Source: Hippasteria phrygiana
Lineage: Eukaryota > Echinodermata > Asteroidea > Valvatida > Goniasteridae
DNA: 64,000 bases
Direction of reading: 5' to 3'
NCBI GenBank assembly: GCA_037893225.1
Contig: JAZGUH010000198.1
Coordinates: 558,001 to 622,000, forward strand
The translations under genes were made by a program, and so were the position numbers. Shown one piece after another: positions 11,177 to 21,695 of the stretch. Under the pieces are notes generated by a model. The model did no database searches. It saw only the letters and a program-made list of their open reading frames with translations, and was not told where the DNA came from. Within the stretch, counting starts at the first letter, position 1, and each line of letters opens with the position of its first letter.

Positions 11177-12483
11177 CTTGTGCATAATCTGCCCAGCGTG
11201 ACCAGGCTGCCTAAGCAATTTCCAATTTATGCACACAAAACTACAGCATACATGTACATTGCATGGTGGTCATGCTGCCCAGAATGGACACGAAATGCGA
11301 AATCAATTATACCGAGTACTCATACGATACTGTGATTTTGCATTACCACAACGAAATGGTGGTATTAACATACAATTCTCCACAAGCTTCGGCTTCTTGA
11401 ACTTTCCCCCACACTCTGTATCACCCTAATTACATATTTCACAGGTGTGTTTTTTTTGTGTGCATGAATGTACAGCTTGGAAATCAATGTTTACTAAATT
11501 GAATTAATTTGAAATTGAAATCTATACAGCATAGTGCTGCAGCCGAACTGCCGAACCGAACCGAACTAAAAATGGCCCCACATGGCCTTCCGAACCTAAC
11601 CGAACCGAACCGAAATTGTCTGTTTGGAATTAAAGTTCGACAAGCTTTACGTGCACATATTGATATCACTGGGAATGCATGCGATGATAGGACAAAATTA
11701 GTGTGCACGGGCGTCACGGGTGATCAAATTTACGTGTTGATAAGGCCCTTCTTTTCGGCCTTTATTGTAGCAGGTTTGGACTCGACCACATGTACATTTA
11801 CCGTGTAAATTACATTAGCCCTGGTACTGCATACAATGAAGACTGCTGACAGAATAAAAAAAAAAAGATAAAGCCTTTTCAGACCAAGTTGTGACCGCTT
11901 TCATCCGGCCATGTGAGTGCATCCCTCCACCGCCTAAAAATTGTAGTGTGCTCGACAGCGAGCCCCGCCCAGTATGCATTGATTGGTTGATGTTCACATG
12001 GCGACACAACATGATTATACATTCCTCGTTTTGTGGGGATCACAGAGTCCAGGGATGTGATTCTAAGAAAATGAAGTTTTAAATTTGTGAGTGCGTACGG
12101 CGTGAAGTCCTTTATGAGCCAGGTACTCTGTGGTGCAATCTAAGGCTCTCATGGACACCTTTCAGCTAGAACAAAAATATTTGCAAAATTGTACCCCCAA
12201 AATGGTGGTAAGATGCAACATATACATGTAGATTCCTTCCTCGGCAACACCTGCCTTGTGAATTATTGCAGCACTTTATCCGTCAGTCCTTCTCTGCTCG
12301 CAAAAAATGTTGGGAACAAAAATTACATTTTGTCAAGAGTTTTTATTTAATTACATTTGTACTTTTTACCATAATATTTTTAAAAATGGGTGTCAATTTT
12401 GCTTTATATCACGCACATTGGGCTAACAATCATACTCACACGATCAACATGCCCGACTCGGCACGCAGTGGCCACATTGGATG
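11177..12483. other. Intron 3 sequence, little recognisable
   Basis: Non-coding. A short CCGAACCGAA-type run lies at 11540-11612. Open frames here overlap on both strands without domain matches, and no further element boundaries are clear. Confidence 0.4.
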
Positions 12484-12732
12484 CCAGGACTGAATCGGAG
12501 CGGTGAGTTCAGCCGCATCCCAATCAACTTTGTGGTCGTTGATGTGGGAATGCATCACAATGGAAGGTTTGTCAAATTCCCCTCATTGTCCATGTGCTCT
12601 GTGTTCCTTGAGTCTAGTGGGAAGGTTCCGACTAGTTTCCTCAATGTAGACTTTGCCGCATTCACAGGGAATACAGTAGACTCCCGGCTTGGAGGAGGAG
12701 TCCTGCTTGTTTTTGTGGGTGTGGAGGGTATT
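12484..12732 (-). pseudogene. Penelope-like GIY-YIG endonuclease fragment
   Basis: The minus strand reads S-S-S-K-P-G-V-Y-C-I-P-C-E-C-G-K-V-Y-I, then TSRNLPTRLKEH, then a stop (TGA) and, in the same frame, KPSIVMHSHINDHKVDWDAAEL. This is the C-terminal GIY-YIG nuclease region of Penelope-like retroelements, where kPGVYxIPC.CGKVYIGETxR.LxTRLKEH is the common form. The usual G of YIGET is E here. The premature stop, the lack of any reverse transcriptase upstream and the MITE at 12748 mark it as dead. Confidence 0.7.
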
Positions 12733-12747
12733 TGTTTGTATGAGCCC

Positions 12748-12955
12748 TGCCAAATCCAACAAAATCCAACTAATATTTTACAAGAAGTATGCTTTCCACC
12801 CTCCTAAATATGACAAAATCCAACAGGGTATATTTAGCTGCTACACTGCTGAATACAACAGTATCCAACACACCATGTAGTTTGTGTTGATTGACTGCTA
12901 AATCCAACAAATGACAACAGCCTTTTACCATTGTGGATTTTGTTGGATTTAGCAG
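12748..12955. mobile_element. MITE with AAATCCAAC-repeat termini
   Basis: A 208-bp inverted-repeat element: CTGCCAAATCCAACAAAATC on the left, the complement of CTGCTAAATCCAACAAAATC on the right, with more ATCCAACA motifs inside. It lies directly beside the Penelope-like fragment and probably interrupts it. Confidence 0.65.
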
Positions 12956-13034
12956 AGTTAGGGTTAAGTCTGGTGCTACTGTATTTAAGCAATTTTATTC
13001 CTTCCATCAATGTTTAGTGTTTGATATTTTTCAG

Positions 13035-13223
13035 TTGTCACATGTCCGTCCCAGCCCACTCCTCCGAACTCCATCAAGTCTGGGTGTACTCTACCCTCTG
13101 AACCCTACGGCACTGAGTGTTTCTTCTCCTGTCCATTTGGTTATGAGGCTGAGACTAGCGATGATGGAAGGTCCCGCTGCCAAGCTGACGGCACCTGGTC
13201 TGGAACAGACTTGGTCTGCAGTG
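13035..13223 (+). CDS. Exon 4: sushi/CCP domain 2
   Basis: Acceptor atttttcag, donor gtaagc, phase 1-1, 63 codons. One complete six-Cys sushi module: VTCP start, KSGC, GTECFFSC, PFGYEAE, SRC, GTWSG and a final VC. The reading frame closes with a TGA about 45 bases into the following intron. Residues 150-212 of the partial protein. The intron after it carries a 1.6-kb minisatellite beginning only about 70 bp from the donor. Confidence 0.93.
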
Positions 13224-13288
13224 GTAAGCATCTTATTTTTCAGTTTCTGCATAAAAAGCTGTGACCCCTTACTCTTAACCGTGCTTTC

Positions 13289-14882
13289 AGCTCCACCAGG
13301 CTTTCAGAACACCACGCTTTCAGCACCACCACGCTTTCAGCACCACCACGCTTTCAGCACCACCACCACCACCACGCTTTCAGCACCACCGCACTTTCAG
13401 CACCACCACGCTTTCAGCACCACCACGCTTTCAGCACCACCACGCTTTCAGCACCACCACGCTTTCAGCACCACCACGCTTTCAGCACCACAGCGCTTTC
13501 AGCACCACCACGCTTTCAGCTAGCTCCACCACGCTTTCAGCACCACCACGTTTTCAGCTAGCTCCACCGCGCTTTCAGCACCACCGCGCTTGCAGCACCA
13601 CCACCGCGCTTGCAGCACCACACCGCACTTTCAGCTCCACCACGCTTTTAGCTCCACCGCACTGTCAGCTCCACCACGCTATCAGCACCACCACGTTTAC
13701 AGCACCACCACGCTTTCAGCACCACCACGCTTTCAGCTAGCTCCACCACGCTTTCAGCTAGCTCCACCACGCTTTCAGCTAGCTCCACCAGCTAGCTCCA
13801 CCACGCTTTCAGCTAGCTCCACCACGCTTTCAGCTAGCTCAACCGCGCTTTCAGCTAGCTCCACCGCGCTTTAAGCTCCACCGCGCTTTCAGCACCACCG
13901 CGCTTTCACCACCACCACCATGCTTTCACACCACCAGGCTTTCACACCACCACGCTTTTACACCACCACGCTTTCACACCACCACGCTTTCACACCACCA
14001 CGCTTTCACACCACCTCGTTTTCACACCACCTCGTTTTCACACCACCACGTTTTCACACCACCACGCTTTCACACCACCACGCTTTCACACCACCACGCT
14101 TTCACACCACCACGCTTTCACACCACCACGTTTTCAGCACTACCACGCTTAAATTTCAGCTTCCCCACGCTTCCAGCTACATGTAGCTCCCCCACGCTTT
14201 CAGCACCACCACGCTTTCAGCTCCACCACGCTTTCAGCTAGCTCCACCACGCTTTCAGCTAGCTCCACCATGCTTTCAGCTAGCCCGGCCACCACACTTT
14301 CAGCTAGCTCAACCACGCTTTCAGCTAGCTCCACCGCGCTTTCAGCTCAACCGTGCTTTCAGCTCAACCGCGCTTTCAGCACCACCACGCTTTCACACCA
14401 CCACGCTTTCACACCACCACGCTTTCACACCACCACGCTTTCACACCACCACGCTTTCACACCACCACGCTTTCAGCACCAGCACGCATTCGGCTAGCTC
14501 CTGCACGCGTTCGGCTAGCTCCTGCACGATTTCGGCTAGCTCCAGCACGCTTTCGGCTAGCTCCAGCACGCTTTCGGCTCCAGCACGCTTTCGGCTCCAG
14601 CACGCTTTCGGCTCCAGCACGCTTTCGGCTCCAGCACGCTTTCGGCTCCACCACGCTTTCGGCTCCAGCACGCTTTCGGCTCCAGCACGCTTTCGGCTCC
14701 AGCACGCTTTCGGCTCCACCACGCTTTCGGCTCCACCACGCTTTCGGCTCCACCACGCTTTCGGCTCCACCACGCTTTCGGCTCCACCACGCTTTCGGCT
14801 CCACCACGCTTTCGGCTCCACCATGCCTTCAGCTAGCTTCACCATGCCTTCAGCTCCACCACGCCTTCAACTAGCTCTACCA
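13289..14882 (+). repeat. Compound minisatellite in intron 4 (CACCACGCTTTCAGCAC family)
   Basis: About 1.6 kb of 16-21-bp units in homogenised blocks: gctttcagcaccaccac (17 bp; 13310-13520), a GCTAG-inserted 21-bp form (about 13740-13870, 14230-14330), a 16-bp ctttcacaccaccacg form (13905-14130, 14390-14470) and a ggctccagcacgctttc form (14480-14820). Because most units lack stops in several frames, long open frames appear on both strands; these are artefacts of the repeat. Nearly every unit of the first two blocks contains TTTCAG. Confidence 0.95.
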
Positions 14883-15096
14883 TGCTTTATATATTGGTGG
14901 TAACATGCAGAAAACCCAGTTTCATGCTCGAACACCTTAACTGGAGGAACCAAGTTGGACAAGATGGTGGAACATTTACTATGGAAATTTCAGAAAAATA
15001 GACTAAGAGTAGCAGCAGATCTCCGGTGAGAGAGTGATTGTTAGGATGAGCCCAACTCTTTTGTAACCAATGAATGATGTTTTATTTTTTTGGCAG

Positions 15097-15297
15097 AGAC
15101 GGAGTGTCCAGTCCTGAGTCCCTCAGCTGGTATTGCCTTGACCCCTGATGTCTGCTACAGCCAGCCCGTATTTGGTCAAAACTGTCTCCTGTCCTGCACC
15201 CACGCCGGGTTTGCACTGGATCCCCCTGGCAACGAGTATATCACGTGCCTTGGCAATGGGGAGTGGTCTCAAAATGTCTCGGCTATCCAGTGTGTTG
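15097..15297 (+). CDS. Exon 5: sushi/CCP domain 3
   Basis: Acceptor tttggcag, donor gtgggt, phase 1-1, 67 codons. Six-Cys sushi: TECPVLSP, DVC, GQNCLLSCTHAGFALD, YITC, GEWSQ and IQC. The asparagines in QNVSA give an N-glycosylation sequon near the C-terminus. The donor gtgggt is weaker than those of the neighbouring exons. Residues 213-279. Confidence 0.92.
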
Positions 15298-15410
15298 GTG
15301 GGTACATGTAGAATGCTGTCCCCAAGTGGTTTGGCAGAGGTTCTTTTCATTGGGATACAGTTTATATATGCCATTTTTGCTTCTCAAGTGCTATGGGAAT
15401 TTAAAGGTAG

Positions 15411-15905
15411 TATTACGTTTGCTTTTGCTGAAATTTTCAGAAATAAATGGATTTGGGGGTTAGTATTTTATAGCAAATACTGACCTGTTTAAAGAGGAAA
15501 AAATGAAGGTAGTGTACACGATTGGTAATCCTCCAATATTTTTTTTACTGAATTATTACGAAATACCTTACAAGACTGTAAGTTAATAGTAGTCTCAATC
15601 ATCCTGTGAAATGGCACTAGGTGTGCTGTCGTTGTGAAGAAAAGTGGAAATATATCGTTTTACAACGATTTCCGGCTGGAAATCATTGGGGAAAACTGCC
15701 CTCTAGCCTTTAGTAAAGGCACGCGTGGCTACCCAGGTAGCCACGCGTGCCTTGACTGAAGGCTACCATCCGGGCGACGGTTGAAAACGAATGCCGTTTT
15801 TCTCTTTTTTTTTCACCATCCAAGAGCGCAAAACTTTGAACAGGTCAGTGGAACGATATTTCCTAAACCCCGAAATCCATCCATTTCTGAAAATTGCAAC
15901 AATGA
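15411..15905 (+). mobile_element. Foldback element, copy 1
   Basis: Inverted arms at about 15432-15497 and 15836-15897 (TTTTCAGAAAT..ATGGATTT and ACTGACCTGTT.AAAG shared). Internal palindromic parts are CAACGATTTCCGGCTGGAAAT and GCACGCGTGGCTACC-CAGGTAGCCACGCGTGC. A copy in opposite orientation lies at 31795-32185. No coding content. Confidence 0.65.
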
Positions 15906-16345
15906 CCAATCATGTACATGTACACTACATTTAAGATTATTAAATCTGTTTTTTTTTCCATGTACCATGGTTTTCATTTTGAAAATTCCCCACAAATGAC
16001 ATTCAAAAACTTTCTTTTTCATTGTCTTAGAAAGTAATAAGTTCATTTGGCTATGGGTACTCGATTCCATAATCTGAAACCTGTTTCTGACAATAGTGGT
16101 CGGGTACCCGGTTTGGATGCACAGCCGTATTCTCTTCACATTTTCTCTCTTCCCAGGGAATTCATTTTCATTTCACAAAATGTAACAAAAACATTGTCCC
16201 ACAGTTTGACAAAAATTTAATGCCTTTTCACACAAGTGGGAAAATATTTTCAAACCTTGTCTCAAATGTGTGAGAATAATTTCCCACTTGAATTCCATAC
16301 CTATTTATCTTTGTTTTTCACAGTTATCTTTTTTTCTTATCCCAG

Positions 16346-16585
16346 ATCGTCAGAATCCTCACTTCACCAGTTGCTCCTCCATAATTTTTGCCTATGCCGA
16401 CAGGGGGTCAAACTCTGGCCAGGTCAACTTTTCCGTATCTGCTGTGGACAATGGTGACCTCCCCCCATCTGTGACCTGTGACCCCAGTCCAGGATCGTTT
16501 GATCTGGGCACGACCACGGTAATGTGCGTTGCTATGGATGCGGTGGGCAACCAGGCAACCTGCAGCTTCCAGGTTGAGGTGGATG
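16346..16585 (+). CDS. Exon 6: HYR domain 2
   Basis: Acceptor ttatcccag, donor gtgagt, phase 1-1, 80 codons. A complete HYR in one exon: C-S-S start, VNFSVSAVDNGD strand and loop, VTCDPSPGSFDLGTTTVMC, then AMDAVGNQATCSFQVEV, the family C-terminal signature. It lacks the usual P in C-P after the first Cys. It interrupts the run of sushi modules, so CCP and HYR alternate in this gene. Residues 280-359. Confidence 0.93.
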
Positions 16586-16811
16586 GTGAGTGAGTTCTGG
16601 ATCCGACCAGGTGGCAGTTTCAAAGAGCTTAAGGTCTTCTGAGAACCTGTTAATATATTGCTTTGTATTGACAAATGGGCTATCATCTTGTGAATAACAT
16701 GACAGCCCACTTGTTGGTATTTTTTTCTTTCCACCCCCCACCTCCAACCTTTACCACTACTCCCCAAACTATACTTACCCAATCCCACCCCCGGTTAGAT
16801 GGTTTTTCTCA

Positions 16812-17016
16812 TTAACCCTTTCAAGCCGGATGACGGCAAAAAAAAATTGCCACCAGGCCAGATGACGTCTATACACGCCATTTTCTGCATTTTCAATCCA
16901 TTGTTGGATTGTGTATTTTACGCTTGGCTGCACAAACCTCTTGTGTGTGTTTTTTCGCTTGGCTGCACAGACCACCCCGGCGCCTCACTATAAATAACCG
17001 TTACTCAATAGGTTAA
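16812..17016 (+). mobile_element. TTAA-flanked MITE, family A, copy 2 (diverged)
   Basis: TTAACCCTTTcaAgCCGG at the left and taaCCGTTACTCAAtaGGTTAA at the right, with TTAA at both edges (16812-16815, 17013-17016). The interior keeps ACGCCATTTTCTGCATTTTC as in 4811-5033 but is clearly older. Confidence 0.7.
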
Positions 17017-17067
17017 TCAATAATTCTGTTTTGTTTTAATATACACTGAGCAGCAGAAGTACTCTCA

Positions 17068-17322
17068 TTAAACCAGTTCACGCCGGGATTATTTTGACAT
17101 TGACCGGACCCAGGCGCAGGGACTATTTGTCACGAGCCTGGGTGCCAGACGGGTTCAGGCTGTCATCTGCGGGTAGCACACCCTGATATTTCCAGCCTTA
17201 CTCGCTGCGAGCGGGTCGCTGACAGATATTTCCGGCCTCGCTCGAGTGCGTGTTTATCCGTCATCCATTCCGAATACCGCAAAATATTTGCGTGTACACG
17301 TCATCCGACGCGAACTGGTTAA
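17068..17322 (+). mobile_element. TTAA-flanked MITE, family B, copy 1
   Basis: CCAGTTCACGCCGGGATTAT on the left, GTCATCCGACGCGAACTGG on the right, TTAA at both edges. The interior with CTCGCTgcGAGCGGGTCGCTG is shared with 63179-63447. It lies 50 bp from the family A copy. Confidence 0.75.
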
Positions 17323-17465
17323 AATCCTCCACGGAAAAATGAAAAATATTTGAACTGAACTTTTTAATAGTAATCTTCACTAAGCACATGTCAATACAAA
17401 CAAGAGATTGCCTCAATCTCAAAAAAGAAAAAAGCATGAACATAACAATGGGAGCTGCAACAAAT

Positions 17466-17849
17466 CGTCACCAACACCACGAACTGACACTCTCTAGCGC
17501 GTGAGTGCCAGTGCGCGCGCGTATTTTACAGAACAGAGTAATTTTCACGAACTGAAACCATTCTTAATTTCACAAGTTTAGAAGTTTCAGTTCAATGTTT
17601 CTGTAAACCACAAGTATACAGATGGAGTAGATTCGTGTCAAAGCTTTTAAAGCGTTTTTCTTGGAATGGTATTTCCGCTACATGCTTGCGTGTCAATTCG
17701 TGAAAACGAAGTCTTCTCTAGCGAGTCAGTGTCCGATGTGCGCGCACACACCTGGGTGTCAGTTCGTGAAACCGAAATTTACTCAATGCGCGGTTTCACG
17801 AACTGACACCCAGGTGCGTGTGAGTGTCAGTTCGTGAAAACGGTGACGA
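17466..17849. mobile_element. Inverted-repeat element with CGAACTGACAC motifs
   Basis: Outer arms CGTCACCaacacCACGAACTGA and its counterpart ending GGTGACG. Inside is a perfect 26-bp hairpin (17749-17774 and 17791-17816, 16-nt loop) built on CACCTGGGTGTCAGTTCGTG. Further CACGAACTGAnAC motifs occur in both orientations. Confidence 0.6.
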
Positions 17850-17904
17850 AATGTCACAGCAAGGCAACACAAAAGCCATGCACCTGAATATCTATAATAT
17901 CTAG

Positions 17905-17970
17905 TCCCCCTCGCCACCCCCCCCCCCCCATCCCTCCCTCCCCCCCATCCCTCCCTCCCCCCCCCCCATC
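17905..17970. repeat. C-rich low-complexity tract
   Basis: Runs of C with CATCCCTCCCT units. Confidence 0.8.
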
Positions 17971-18711
17971 CATACAAAGAGAGCCCTTCCTATGCCGCTG
18001 TGCACCTTTTTGCAAATAAGACGATTAATGTAAAAATACAATTCTTAATGGACAATAAACAACAATTGAGGACAAACTTGTTTTGCTTCATGGCCTCAAA
18101 AATGCATATAATAGAACCATTTACGGACTCTGTTGTCCCTGGGCCAACTGAGGGTTTATTATGTCGTACAACTAAGGCCCCAGACAATAAACAGAAGAGC
18201 AATGTAAGATCACCATGTGTTAAGTATTTTCATGCACATCCAGCTCAAAACGTGCCAAAATCTCAACAAAGACTGGACAAAAATATCCTGTACAACGTCT
18301 GCTGCCTTTTACACGTATTAAAGATAAACTCTTGGTGCTTCAGTGGGACTTGATCATTTCTGGAGCTGCAAATCGAGGGAATTTGATGAATTCTACAGTA
18401 CGAACCACACTGCTGGCCGTCCATGTTTTCATCACAACCCGTAAGGCAACATTCAGTCCGCGCATGTTCAGTTGGTCAGCTGATTACAGCCAATCGCGCC
18501 GCGTGTTTAGGCCGCCTATTGACGATTGTTTACGTGGAACGACAAATCAAAGGCTTAGAAAGGGTCAATTTAATTGGCTTTTTTTTGTGTATTCTGGGTA
18601 ATCCGTTACTTTTGACCAATCAGAGAGAAGAACTTATCAATAAATACACATATTCCGTAAGAAATGGCGACTTACAACTCGAAATAATGAAGGTAAAAAT
18701 GGGTCATTTCC

Positions 18712-18856
18712 ATTGTTGAAAACAGTGTTTTAATCGATTTCTAAGCCATTTCTAATCCATTTCTTACACGACGTCTCACAAATCACTGATTATTTGGATT
18801 TTAAGACACTTTCAGGCTTTCAAACTCAACAGAATATAAGTTTAATGTTCAAACTT
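18712..18856 (+). repeat. 145-bp direct repeat, first copy
   Basis: Starts ATTGTTGAAAACAG, ends GTTCAAACTT. An apparently identical second copy lies at 19152-19296. The right part also forms one arm of a perfect hairpin (18789-18843 with 18851-18905, 7-nt loop). Confidence 0.85.
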
Positions 18857-18916
18857 ATATTCTGTTGAGTTTGAAAGCCTGAAAGTGTCTTAAAATCCAA
18901 ATAATATAATATAAGT

Positions 18917-19057
18917 TTTGAGGTTTTGTCTGCAAATACTCAGTATTGTATAAAAGGAAAATGTATGCTATAAATTGTGCATATAAATTATATGCACAAT
19001 TTATAGCATACATTTTCCTTTTATACAATACTGAGTATTTGCAGACAAAACCTCAAA
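18917..19057. repeat. Perfect 141-bp palindrome
   Basis: Two arms of 70 bp with a single central base (18987), reading TTTGAGGTTTTGTCTGC inward from the left and the exact complement from the right. It lies between the two 145-bp direct repeats. Confidence 0.9.
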
Positions 19058-19151
19058 TGAAACTCAACTATATACAGAAAAGCAACTATAAAGTAACAAA
19101 ATTTAGCAATAGTTTTAGTATGAAAACTAGAGATATCAGGTACTTCAAAAT

Positions 19152-19296
19152 ATTGTTGAAAACAGTGTTTTAATCGATTTCTAAGCCATTTCTAATCCAT
19201 TTCTTACACGACGTCTCACAAATCACTGATTATTTGGATTTTAAGACACTTTCAGGCTTTCAAACTCAACAGAATATAAGTTTAATGTTCAAACTT
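19152..19296 (+). repeat. 145-bp direct repeat, second copy
   Basis: Same sequence as 18712-18856 as far as I can compare. Here it is not followed by the inverted arm. Confidence 0.85.
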
Positions 19297-19621
19297 TTCA
19301 ATGAAATAAAATTCGTATTTTTGACCGGAAAATGCATTTGGACCTATTTTCGACTGTATATAAAAATTAGCTATTACGGGTTTACGGCCCGTTCGTGATG
19401 ATGACGGGTCACATTTATGTATTTGATATTTTTTTAATATAGAGAATGGTTTTAATATTAAATATTTATTATCTTTTTTTAAATTATTTTAATCCGATTC
19501 TGATAATTGATGGTTCTTCTGCTGTTGGATGTGGTTAATGAATAAATAAATTAATTTTTTTGGTAAGGATCACAGAACTAGTATAAATAGGAAAAATGCC
19601 ATAAATGGGTGTGGAAAAATA

Positions 19622-20033
19622 CGAAAGCCCGTTCGTGCCAGCTTTTACTAGTGAACAAATATTTTTATTGTGAAATAACACGATAGTATTGTGAAATAAT
19701 GCAATAGTTATTGCGTTATTTCACAATTCTAATCCCGTGATACTAATCCCGTGATTAATTACATGTATGTCAGGATGTGGACTTCCTACCCTAAGGATGT
19801 ATAGTCATCCCGTCATCAATTATCCGAGGATGTAGTCATCTTGCCTGTAATATGTCATCCTCCTGAGATAAGATATGCCAAGATCTTAACAAGTCGGATA
19901 TGGCACCTCTAGAGCTGCGTAATTTTGCAATAAGTATTGCATTATTTCGCCATAACTATTGCGTTATTTCGCAATTCCATTGCGTTATTTTACAATAGTA
20001 TTGCATTATTTCGCGAAACGAACGGGCTTCCAT
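19622..20033. mobile_element. Inverted-repeat element with GAAAGCCCGTTCGT termini
   Basis: Left GAAAGCCCGTTCGT, right ACGAACGGGCTTCC. The subtermini on both sides carry repeated ATTGCGTTATTTCaCAA-type motifs. Confidence 0.55.
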
Positions 20034-20442
20034 AGAAAAATGCTGAATACATAAGTAAATATTTTATGTATTGTTTTTACTGCTGATTACGTCTTTGCCA
20101 CAAAAGGGTATTTTGCAGGCAGGAGAGTGCAAAACAAATTTCTCGCCCACTAAACTATTACAACACAACAATTTATCAAAATGTTGATTTTTATGTGCTC
20201 CTCATTGTTTCACAACCATTTATAGCATTTTTCCTATTTTGATTTCTGTGAACCTGTGAAGCTACATGTACATTTCTAAAACGTTACTTTCTAATATTTT
20301 CAAAAATCTCCCAAACTTTTTTTTCTTCAAATTCCTCAAAATTTAGAGTCTCAAAAATCAGTTATCCTCCCCAAATAGTTTAAGCCGCACACCCTCCCAA
20401 CAATTGGTTTAGACTTACAGCTGAAAATAGTAAAGAATAGGG

Positions 20443-20667
20443 TTAACCCCTTGGAACGGTATTTTACGGGAGACGTCGGGGTGTCGCGGCGGTTTTGCAG
20501 CTGGCAGCCAAATCGAACCGCTACAATGTGTTTGTGCAGTCGAGCGTATCATAAACAATAATCCAACAATGGATTGAAACTGCACAAACGGCGGCCAATG
20601 GCGTCATCCGGTCTGGTGGCACTTTTATTTTTGCGTCCACAGACATCATCCGTACGCAAAGGGTTAA
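20443..20667 (-). mobile_element. TTAA-flanked MITE, family A, copy 3
   Basis: TTAACCCCTTGgaACGG at the left and CCGTACGCAAAGGGTTAA at the right; it is the reverse orientation of 4811-5033. TTAA at both edges. It ends 76 bp before exon 7. Confidence 0.75.
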
Positions 20668-20743
20668 GTTACTTTTGTAAAAACAGCCCAGCGTGTTTAG
20701 ATTTTTATGGCAACCGGAGCCTTTCTTTATTTCCTGTCCGTAG

Positions 20744-20932
20744 AGCGCAGATGCCCTTTCCTAAACCCACCTTCTTTTGGGGAGTTTGAGGGTGAGTGTC
20801 GGAGTGTGTATGGCCACTTGTGCTCCCTGTCGTGCATCTATGGGTACCAATTGGTCGGTTCAAGCGAGGCTACTTGCGAGTTTGATGGCAACAACACATA
20901 CTGGCAATGGGAGGAAGCACCAAGATGTGAAC
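20744..20932 (+). CDS. Exon 7: sushi/CCP domain 4
   Basis: Acceptor ttcctgtccgtag, donor gtaagt, phase 1-1, 63 codons. Six-Cys sushi: RRCPFLNPP, EC, HLCSLSCIYGYQLVG, ATCEF, then WQWEEAPRC. A second AG lies at 20749-20750 (cgcag), but using it would break the phase; the TAG acceptor keeps it. Residues 360-422. A 16-bp perfect hairpin (TTCGGGACTCCCATAC) lies shortly downstream at 20993-21029. Confidence 0.9.
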
Positions 20933-20992
20933 GTAAGTCGTCATGAACTGAATCACATTCATTGCTGTACATGCAAATACCTACTCCAAACA

Positions 20993-21029
20993 TTCGGGAC
21001 TCCCATACACAAAGTATGGGAGTCCCGAA
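20993..21029. repeat. Short perfect hairpin
   Basis: Arms TTCGGGACTCCCATAC and its complement with a 5-nt loop, in intron 7. The rest of that intron shows nothing recognisable. Confidence 0.85.
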
Positions 21030-21491
21030 ACTTAAGCCATGTTCCCATTCGACTTACCGCGACATGCCTTTACGTAATTCTACCGTGAATTCCCACCTGC
21101 ACTTTTATAGCTGCCATGGAATGTTTATTCATCTTGTGAGGCTGGCAGAATGTCACAAATGTGGGCGCTGTACACAATAATCTTTGAACTAAACGGTGAC
21201 TTTGAACTGCGGTGACATAACATAATTGTTCGCATGCTAAATTTGTATTGAATAGTCAGCAACTGCATGTAAAGCACTTGTGGGTGTACTATAAACATTA
21301 ACAAGGAATCATACCACCATTTTCACCATTTTGTTCACTTTGAAAAGAAACAAAATTAAAAAGAAAAGACAAATTCAAGAATTAATCTTCCAAAATTTGA
21401 GCATTTGGAAAGATCAAACATAATCATTATTTTATTTGGCTGTTGTTCTGATTCGAAAGTGGTTTATTTTTTTTCTCGGTCGACCATTCAG

Positions 21492-21695
21492 TGATTAGTT
21501 GTGAGGCACTATCGCTCCCTGACGTCATTCAAGTGACTCCACCTGTCTGCACTAATGGTAGCCCACTAGCTGGTACCCGGTGCAGTTTCTCCTGTTTGAA
21601 TAACTTCATCCTCGTTGGGGGTGTGACATCGCTGACCTGTGAAGAGCTAGGATCATGGGATGGCAGCCTAAGCACCCTGCCGACAGGTTGTGAAG
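21492..21695 (+). CDS. Exon 8: sushi/CCP domain 5
   Basis: Acceptor gaccattcag, donor gtaaca, phase 1-1, 68 codons. Six-Cys sushi: ISCEALSLP, VCTNGS, GTRCSFSCLNNFILVGG, LTCEE, GSWDG and TGC. The hydrophobic core is less regular (LNNFIL for the usual GYxL) but cysteine spacing is kept. Residues 423-490. It lies with exon 7 in a sushi pair between two HYR regions. Confidence 0.92.

Noticed and set aside
12933..13523. 196-codon + frame across exon 4
   Set aside because: It is in a different frame from the sushi domain and runs into the minisatellite.
13289..14882. Long open frames on both strands (up to 173 codons) in the region rich in GCTTTCAGCAC
   Set aside because: They are products of a stop-free tandem repeat; frames on both strands are equally open and no splice or domain support exists.
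18712..19296. CRISPR-like or regulatory direct-repeat array
   Set aside because: Only two direct copies with large inverted arms between; no spacer pattern, and the DNA is eukaryotic.
20744..20750. Alternative acceptor cgcag at 20749-20750 for exon 7
   Set aside because: It would shift the phase relative to exon 6 and remove the codons before the first Cys.
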